A stretch of DNA of 64,000 nt, taken from Morococcus cerebrosus. GTDB lineage: Bacteria > Pseudomonadota > Gammaproteobacteria > Burkholderiales > Neisseriaceae. The notes beneath the pieces are model-generated. The model was not told where the DNA came from and made no database searches. It was given only the letters and a program-made list of their open reading frames with translations. Location: positions 2,510,277 to 2,574,276 of the forward strand of contig NZ_CP094242.1 of assembly GCF_022749515.1 (NCBI RefSeq), in the 5' to 3' direction. How positions within the stretch are numbered: position 1 is the stretch's first letter; each line of letters begins with the position of its first letter. Position numbers and translations under genes: made by a program. This document shows, in pieces, positions 58,565 to 64,000 of this stretch.

Positions 58565-58666
58565 AAAAAAACTGCACCTTGTGAGTTGGAGGGTATGTCC
58601 AACTTTTGGGGTGCAGTTCAAACCTATTTTATGTTTTCAGACGACCTCTTTTTTACGTCAAACCGC

Positions 58667-59845
58667 TTACGCGCCGCGTTTTTCCAAAGCGGCTACGGCG
58701 GGTAACTCTTTGCCTTCCAAGAATTCGAGGAACGCGCCGCCGCCGGTGGAGATGTAGCCGATTTGGTCGGTAACGCCGAATTTGGCAATCGCCGCCAGCG
58801 TGTCGCCGCCGCCCGCAATCGAGAAGGCTTTGCTTTGGGCGATGGCTTCGGCAAGGGCTTTCGTGCCGCCTGCGAACTGGTCAAACTCGAACACACCGAC
58901 CGGGCCGTTCCAAACGATGGTGCCTGCGGCTTTGAGCAGTTCAGCAAGCGCGGCGGCGGATTTCGGGCCGATGTCCAAAATCATATCGTCTTCGGCAACG
59001 TCGGCAATGTCTTTCACAACCGCTTCGGCATCGGCGGCAAAGGTTTTGGCAACGACGACATCGGTCGGCAGCGGTACGGAGCCGCCTTTGGCCGCCATTT
59101 TCGCCATGATTTTTTTGGATTCTTCCACCAAATCATGTTCCGCCAGCGATTTGCCGATGGCTTTGCCTTCCGCCAACAGGAAGGTGTTGGCGATACCGCC
59201 GCCGACGATGAGTTGGTCGACTTTGTCCGCCAGCGATTCGAGGATGGTCAGCTTGGTGGACACTTTGCTGCCGGCGACAATCGCCACCATCGGGCGTGCA
59301 GGCTGTTTCAGGGCTTTGCCCAAAGCGTCGAGTTCGCCCGCCATCAATACGCCGGCGCAGGCAACGGGCGCGGCTTGGGCGACGGCCTCGGTCGAGGCTT
59401 GGGCGCGGTGGGCGGTGCCGAACGCGTCATTGACGAACACGTCGCACAAGGCGGCATAGGCTTTGCCCAGTTCCAAATCGTTTTTCTTCTCGCCTTTGTT
59501 GATGCGCACGTTTTGCAGCATGACGACATCGCCCGCGTTCAGGGCAGGTTTGTTTTCACGCCAGTCGTTCAATACTTTCACGTCTTTACCCAACAGGCAG
59601 CCCAAGTGCGCGGCAACGGGCGCAACGTCGTCTTCGGGGTGGAACTCGCCTTCGGTCGGACGGCCCAAGTGGGTCATCACGATAACGGACGCGCCGTTGT
59701 CCAAGCAGTATTTGATGGACGCGAGCGAGGCGCGGATACGGGTGTCGTCGCTGATTTTGCCGTCTTTGAACGGCACGTTCATATCGGCGCGGATGAGGAC
59801 GGTTTTGCCCTGCACGTTTTGTTCGGTCAGTTTCAGAAATGCCAT
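58667..59845 (-). CDS. pgk: Phosphoglycerate kinase
   Basis: This gives 392 residues, [62 protein letters not shown] and [11 protein letters not shown] are the PGK signatures for 3-PG and nucleotide binding. Makes ATP from 1,3-bisphosphoglycerate in glycolysis. Host gene whose terminator side now faces the IS3/prophage nest. Confidence 0.97.
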   Translation of the reverse strand: MAFLKLTEQNVQGKTVLIRADMNVPFKDGKISDDTRIRASLASIKYCLDNGASVIVMTHLGRPTEGEFHPEDDVAPVAAHLGCLLGKDVKVLNDWRENKPALNAGDVVMLQNVRINKGEKKNDLELGKAYAALCDVFVNDAFGTAHRAQASTEAVAQAAPVACAGVLMAGELDALGKALKQPARPMVAIVAGSKVSTKLTILESLADKVDQLIVGGGIANTFLLAEGKAIGKSLAEHDLVEESKKIMAKMAAKGGSVPLPTDVVVAKTFAADAEAVVKDIADVAEDDMILDIGPKSAAALAELLKAAGTIVWNGPVGVFEFDQFAGGTKALAEAIAQSKAFSIAGGGDTLAAIAKFGVTDQIGYISTGGGAFLEFLEGKELPAVAALEKRGA

Positions 59846-59968
59846 GATGTATCCTTTGTGAAGGTTAGAAACGGAAATGGGAATGTTCTCAATTATCCGC
59901 GAACGGGGCGCATCGGTAAAGGCGGGATTTGCCTGCGCTTGATTTGCGTCAGCGGCAGCGTCGATATA

Positions 59969-60014
59969 AAAAGTCGTCTGAAACTTTAAATCTCCTGTTT
60001 TCAGACGACCTTTT
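59969..60014. terminator. DUS inverted pair in the pgk-mnmE gap
   Basis: AAAGTCGTCTGAAA / TTTTCAGACGACCTTTT. The gap 59846-60451 otherwise shows no convincing gene; a lone DUS complement (60380-60391) and TATAAT (about 60413) lie near mnmE. Confidence 0.7.
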
Positions 60015-60451
60015 GTGATTCGGATTGATGGAAATGAAATAGCTTATGATGATTGCTGAGATTGGAGATCATAAAATCCTATGACTTTAGCTTTGTCGTG
60101 AAACTGACAGAAGGTTGCCTGCTTTGAAATTTAAGAAGCGGGTTTTGTCTTTTCGAAATATTGTTTATTCTGAATGTCATCATGATATTATCCCGTGCAG
60201 ACGTCGGAAAAGCGGTGAAAACCTCGATACCGCAGCCTACCCGACAGGGTGTCCGAGAGCGTGTGCAAGTGATTTCGAGCCTTGCCCGGCGTCTGTTCCA
60301 CACTTCTTTCCAGAAGTTCGACAATTTCTTTCTTTTTATCGATTCGGTACGGTAGCAAATAAACCTCGCCTGCCTCTTGTTTTCAGACGACCTTTATCAT
60401 TGTGAAATCACTATATAATACCGCTCATCAAATTCCCGATACGAGCCAGCC

Positions 60452-61816
60452 ATGTCCGCATCCCAACCCACCATCGCCGCCATCGCCACCGCACCCGGAC
60501 GCGGCGGCGTCGGCGTGATCCGTCTTTCCGGCAAAAACCTGCTGCCTTTGGCGCAAACCCTCAGCGGCGGCAAAACGCCCAAACCGCGCACCGCGCTCTA
60601 CACCGACTTTCTCGGCGGCGACGGGCAGCCGATAGACAACGGCATCATACTCTACTTCGCCGCGCCCGCCAGCTTCACCGGCGAAGACGTGATTGAATTG
60701 CAGGGACACGGCGGCCCTGTGGTAATGGACATGCTGCTCTCCCGCTGCCTCGAACTGGGCGCGCGCATGGCGGAGCCGGGCGAATTTACCAAACGCGCCT
60801 TCCTCAACAACAAACTCGACCTTGCCCAAGCCGAAAGCGTCGCCGACCTCATCGACGCCTCCAGCAAGTCCGCCGCACGCATGGCGTTGCGTTCGCTCAA
60901 GGGCGCGTTTTCCCGACACATACACGAACTGGTGGACGACCTCATTACCCTGCGGATGCTGGTTGAAGCCACGCTGGACTTCCCCGAAGAAGACATCGAT
61001 TTTCTCGAAGCCGCCGACGCGCGCGGCAAGCTCCAAGCCCTGCAAGGTCGTCTGAAAACCGTCCTTGCCAGCGCGGAACAAGGCGCGATTTTGCGCGAAG
61101 GCATGAACGTCGTCCTCGTCGGCGCACCCAACGTCGGCAAATCCAGCCTGCTCAACGCCTTGGCGGGCGATGACATCGCCATCGTAACCGACATCGCCGG
61201 CACCACCCGCGACACCGTGCGCGAACAAATCGCCCTCGACGGCGTGCCCATCCACATCATCGATACCGCCGGCCTGCGCGAAACCGACGACGTAGTCGAA
61301 CAAATCGGCATCGAGCGCAGCCGCAAAGCCGTCTCCGAAGCCGATGTCGCCCTGATTCTGATTGACCCGCGCGAAGGCGTAAACGCCAAAACCCAAGCCA
61401 TTTTGAACAGCCTGCCCGCAGGTTTGAAAAAAATCGAAATCCACAACAAAGCCGACCTGACCGGCGAACCCGTCGCCGTCCGTTCAGACGGCCTCTCGCC
61501 AACCGGCGCGGACTCCGTCATCAGCCTGTCCGCCAAAACCGGCGCAGGTCTCGACTTGCTCAAACACGCGCTGTTGCAGGAAGTCGGCTGGCAGGGCGAA
61601 AGCGAAAGCCTGTTCCTCGCCCGCAGCCGCCACCTCAACGCCCTGCACGAAGCCGAAGCCGAGCTGGAAAACGCCGCCCTCTGCGACAACAACCAAATCG
61701 AGCTTTTCGCCGAACACCTGCGCCTCGCCCAAAACGCGTGCAGCGAAATCACCGGCGAATTCACCGCCGACGATTTGCTGGGTGTGATTTTCTCGCGCTT
61801 CTGCATCGGCAAATAA
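60452..61816 (+). CDS. mnmE: tRNA modification GTPase MnmE
   Basis: This gives 454 residues. N-terminal folate-binding domain ([21 protein letters not shown]), helical domain, and inserted G domain with G1 [10 protein letters not shown]2 TTRD, G3 DTAGLRET and G4 NKAD; the C-terminus ends in the invariant FCIGK with its essential Cys. With MnmG it makes (c)mnm5 at U34 of tRNAs. Confidence 0.97.
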   Translation: MSASQPTIAAIATAPGRGGVGVIRLSGKNLLPLAQTLSGGKTPKPRTALYTDFLGGDGQPIDNGIILYFAAPASFTGEDVIELQGHGGPVVMDMLLSRCLELGARMAEPGEFTKRAFLNNKLDLAQAESVADLIDASSKSAARMALRSLKGAFSRHIHELVDDLITLRMLVEATLDFPEEDIDFLEAADARGKLQALQGRLKTVLASAEQGAILREGMNVVLVGAPNVGKSSLLNALAGDDIAIVTDIAGTTRDTVREQIALDGVPIHIIDTAGLRETDDVVEQIGIERSRKAVSEADVALILIDPREGVNAKTQAILNSLPAGLKKIEIHNKADLTGEPVAVRSDGLSPTGADSVISLSAKTGAGLDLLKHALLQEVGWQGESESLFLARSRHLNALHEAEAELENAALCDNNQIELFAEHLRLAQNACSEITGEFTADDLLGVIFSRFCIGK

Positions 61817-61838
61817 GATTAAACCTTATCCATACACG

Positions 61839-61980
61839 AAAGGTCGTCTGAAAACCAAGATTCAGGTTTCAGACGACCTTTGCTGCAACGCAGTTTGGCC
61901 GATACGCCCTTGAGAAACTGCTACAATCATGGTCGTCTGAAACCCTGTTGCCAATCGGCATCTAGGTTTCAGACGACCTT
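61839..61980. terminator. Two consecutive DUS inverted pairs between mnmE and ruvA
   Basis: Pairs at 61839-61881 and 61931-61980, each AGGTCGTCTGAAA-type with complement. The first terminates mnmE; the second lies 27 bases before the ruvA start. Confidence 0.8.
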
Positions 61981-62007
61981 TTTACCCAACCCCTTAACGG
62001 AATCCCC

Positions 62008-62592
62008 ATGATCAGCAGACTGACCGGCAAGCTCATCGAGAAAAACCCGCCGCAAATCGTCATCGACGTCAACGGCGTCGGCTACGAAGCCGACGTATCC
62101 ATGCAGACCTTCTACAACCTGCCCGCCTTGGGCGAAACCGTACAGCTTTACACCCAGCTCGTCATCCGTGAAGACGCGCATTTGTTGTTCGGCTTTGCGA
62201 CTGCCGACGAGCGGGCGACGTTCCGCCAGTTGGTCAAAGTCAGCGGCATCGGTGCGAAAACCGCGCTGGGCATACTCTCCGCCATGTCCGCTGACGAGCT
62301 TGCCCGCGCGGTTGCCGACGAAGACATCAAACGCCTCTCCTCCGCCCCGGGCATCGGCAAAAAGACCGCCGAACGCATGGTTTTGGAACTGCGCGGCAAA
62401 CTGGTTTCCCATACCGCTGCCGACGGGCTTTTCACCGCCGCGCCTGCTGCCGACGAAACGGACGACATCGTCAACACCCTGATTGCGTTGGGTTACAACG
62501 AACGCGAAGCAAAAGCCGCCATCAAAGGCATTCCAAAAGGCACGGAAGTCGGCGAAGGCGTGCGCTTGGCTTTAAAAAACCTGTTGAAATAG
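62008..62592 (+). CDS. ruvA: Holliday junction DNA helicase subunit RuvA
   Basis: This gives 194 residues, the usual length. N-terminal OB fold ([32 protein letters not shown]), HhH motifs [13 protein letters not shown] and [20 protein letters not shown], and a C-terminal domain III ([16 protein letters not shown]) that contacts RuvB. Binds Holliday junctions for branch migration. Confidence 0.97.
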   Translation: MISRLTGKLIEKNPPQIVIDVNGVGYEADVSMQTFYNLPALGETVQLYTQLVIREDAHLLFGFATADERATFRQLVKVSGIGAKTALGILSAMSADELARAVADEDIKRLSSAPGIGKKTAERMVLELRGKLVSHTAADGLFTAAPAADETDDIVNTLIALGYNEREAKAAIKGIPKGTEVGEGVRLALKNLLK

Positions 62593-63133
62593 GTCGTCTG
62601 AAAACTTTGAGATCAGGGTTTTTGAAGAAACCCGTTCACGTTCGTTTTCAGACGACCTTTTATTCAATCAACGCAGGTTTGGGATAACTCAAATTTGTAG
62701 CGTGGGCTTTGCCCTCGAAATCCACTATCTGACAACCCGAATCCGGAAACCGTGTCTGTTATTTATCTCGTGGGTAAAACCCACGCTACGGGTTGCTGCA
62801 ACGGTAACTTATCCCTTCCCCCGCCGGCGGGGGAAGGTTAGGATGGGGGTGGTTTTGTGGGTTTAGGTAAAATCGGATTTGTGTAGCCGTAAGATCCACC
62901 CTCTCCCCAGCCCTCTCCCGCCAGACGGGAGAGGGGGCAGGTTGCAGGTTAAAATTAAGGTCGTCTGAAAATTTTGAGATTTTAGTTTTAGAAAAACTTG
63001 TTCATGCTCGTTTTCAGACGACCTCGTTTATTCAATCAAAACAGGTTTGGGATAACTGAACCCGTAGCGTGGGCTTTGCCCGCGAAATCTGTTGCCTAGC
63101 CATCCAAGTCAGACAACAATCGAATTTGCTTTT
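62593..63133. repeat. Repeat-rich gap after ruvA
   Basis: No gene seen. It holds DUS inverted pairs (62591-62661 and 62958-63024), two copies of a GTAGCGTGGGCTTTGCCC element (about 62698 and 63064), and REP-like palindromes (CCCGCCGGCGGGGGAAGG near 62820; CTCTCCCGCCAGACGGGAGAG near 62911). Confidence 0.75.
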
Positions 63134-63508
63134 ATCTGCAAATTGGATAACTTAAAGGCCGAAGACACTGCCTAGGCAGCTATTAGGGTATTAAAGGTAC
63201 ATAAAGCCAGAGTGCACACCATTACCATGGATAACGGCAAAGAGTTCTACCAACACACCAAAATAGCCAAAGCATTGAAGGCGGAAACCTATTTTTGCCG
63301 CCCTTACCATTCTTGGGAGAAAGGGCTGAATGAGAACACCAATGGACTCATCCGGCAATATTTCCCCAAACAAACCGATTTCCGAAACATCAGCGATCGG
63401 GAGATACGCAGGGTTCAAGATGAGTTGAACCACCGGCCGAGAAAAACACTTGGCTGTGAAACGCCAAGTGTTTTATTCTTAAATCTGTTCCAACCACTGG
63501 TACCCTAG
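63134..63508 (+). pseudogene. IS30-family (IS1655-like) transposase, C-terminal fragment
   Basis: Starts within the catalytic domain (ICKLDNLKAEDTA, then an in-frame TAG at 63173, then RVLKVHKARVHTITMDNGKEF with the second D) and ends with the E region (HSWEKGLNENTNGLIRQYFP) and LFLNLFQPLVP. 5' truncated and interrupted by a stop, so dead. Confidence 0.85.
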
Positions 63509-63531
63509 TGTTGCACTTGAAATCCGAATCC

Positions 63532-64000
63532 AGGCATCGACACCCTTATCCGCCGCAAACTCAGTCCCGAACAAGTATGTGCCTACCTGCATAAACACCA
63601 CGGGATCACACTCCATCACAGCACCGTTTACCGCTACCTCCGCCAAGACAAAAGCAACGGCGGCACTTTGTGGCAACACCTCAGAATATGCAGCAAACCC
63701 TACCGCAAACGCTACGGCAGCACATGGACCAGAGGCAAAGTGCCCGACCGCGTCGGCATAGAAAACCGACCTGCTATCGTCGACCAGAAAACCCGCATCG
63801 GCGATTGGGAGGCCGACACCATCGTCGGCAAAAATCAGAAAAGCGCGTTATTGACCTTGGTCGAACGCACTACCCGCTACACCATCATCTGCAAATTAAA
63901 GAACTTAAAAGCCGAAGACACTGCCCGGGCGGCCATTAGGGTATTAAAGGCATATAAAGCCAGAGTCCACACCATCACCATGGATAACGGCAAAGAGTTC
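63532..64000 (+). pseudogene. IS30-family (IS1655-like) transposase, second fragment, runs off window
   Basis: Encodes GIDTLIRRKLSPEQVCAYLHK ... TVYRYLRQD ... RIGDWEADTIVGKNQKSALL ... TMDNGKEF. It lacks the N-terminal HTH and begins about 23 bases after the end of the previous fragment; it may be complete towards its 3' end outside the window. It overlaps in content with the first fragment (both contain ICKL..NLKAEDTA..TMDNGKEF). Confidence 0.85.

Larger units (their letters stand above)
14546..58620 (-). mobile_element. IS3-family element split by a Mu-like prophage
   Basis: The ends are TGAACTGGCCCCCAAAT (14546) and, reverse-complemented from 58620, TGAACTGCACCCCAAAA, with TTGGACA just inside both. 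Without the prophage and one 6-bp duplication the element is about 1247 bp, the normal IS3/IS150-like size. orfA (58214-58564) and orfB (57694-58310 plus 14586-14865) are both on the minus strand. It sits between AGGTCGTCTGAAA and TTTTCAGACGACCT, that is, in the loop of a host DUS terminator between the NTF2-like gene and pgk. No clear target duplication of the IS itself is visible. Confidence 0.9.

Noticed and set aside
58763..59989. 408-codon plus-strand frame opposite pgk
   Set aside because: Antisense of a clear phosphoglycerate kinase; its open state follows from GC-rich codon use.
60115..60405. 96-codon frame between pgk and mnmE
   Set aside because: Contains a DUS complement at its end, has no RBS, no domain and unusual composition; probably chance.
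60428..61812. Long minus-strand frames opposite mnmE
   Set aside because: Shadow frames of an unmistakable MnmE gene.

Overview
The window is chromosomal DNA of a Neisseria, most likely a commensal of the N. mucosa / N. sicca group. The uptake-sequence motif GTCGTCTGAA, usually as AGGTCGTCTGAA and often in inverted pairs acting as terminators, occurs dozens of times. From memory this is the dialect reported for that group, whereas N. meningitidis and N. gonorrhoeae use GCCGTCTGAA. Host genes, IS families (IS5, IS630, IS3, IS30/IS1655-like), a Correia-like remnant and REP-like GC-rich palindromes all fit Neisseria.

Layout. (1) 1-7619: an iron/siderophore uptake cluster (end of a periplasmic binding protein, a cupin, a TonB-dependent receptor, a secreted cupin) broken up by about 440-480 bp repeat modules. 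One module carries an IS5 element that is itself split by an IS630 element. (2) 7744-14513: host genes pncC, a POT peptide transporter, the RNase P RNA (minus strand), a very repetitive surface lipoprotein, xseB, ispA and an NTF2/SnoaL-like protein. (3) 14546-58620: an IS3-family element inserted in the loop of a DUS terminator and split by a 42.8-kb Mu-like (transposable) prophage at 14866-57687, with matching 6-bp target duplications and TGAA...TTCA ends. (4) 58667-64000: pgk, mnmE, ruvA, repeats and two IS30-family fragments.

The prophage is bipartite. On the minus strand, read from 48.5 kb leftward, are ner, a winged-helix protein, DUF3102, transposase A, ATPase B, a block of small early genes, HU, an integrase operon, gemA, mor, then protease/scaffold, major head, neck, sheath, tube, tape measure, baseplate, fibre, a giant SGNH-type tailspike, com and a Dam-type methylase. 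On the plus strand, read rightward from the c repressor at 48.7 kb, are two secreted cargo proteins, lysozyme, holin-like protein, spanins, a DksA/TraR-like protein, gp25-27, terminase, portal, F and G. In phage Mu the lysis/packaging block lies between mor and the protease gene; here it is at the other side of the repressor on the opposite strand.

The phage shows several layers of possible RNA- and DNA-level control: three copies of one long palindrome just upstream of start codons, four hairpins placed directly before starts (in three the 3' arm supplies the likely Shine-Dalgarno), a nested scaffold start, a gp41/gp42 frameshift overlap, an A9 tract splitting ATPase B, and two identical 28-bp promoters flanking an integrase/HTH operon with an Aca2/YdiL-like regulator. 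No tRNA gene and no CRISPR array were found.
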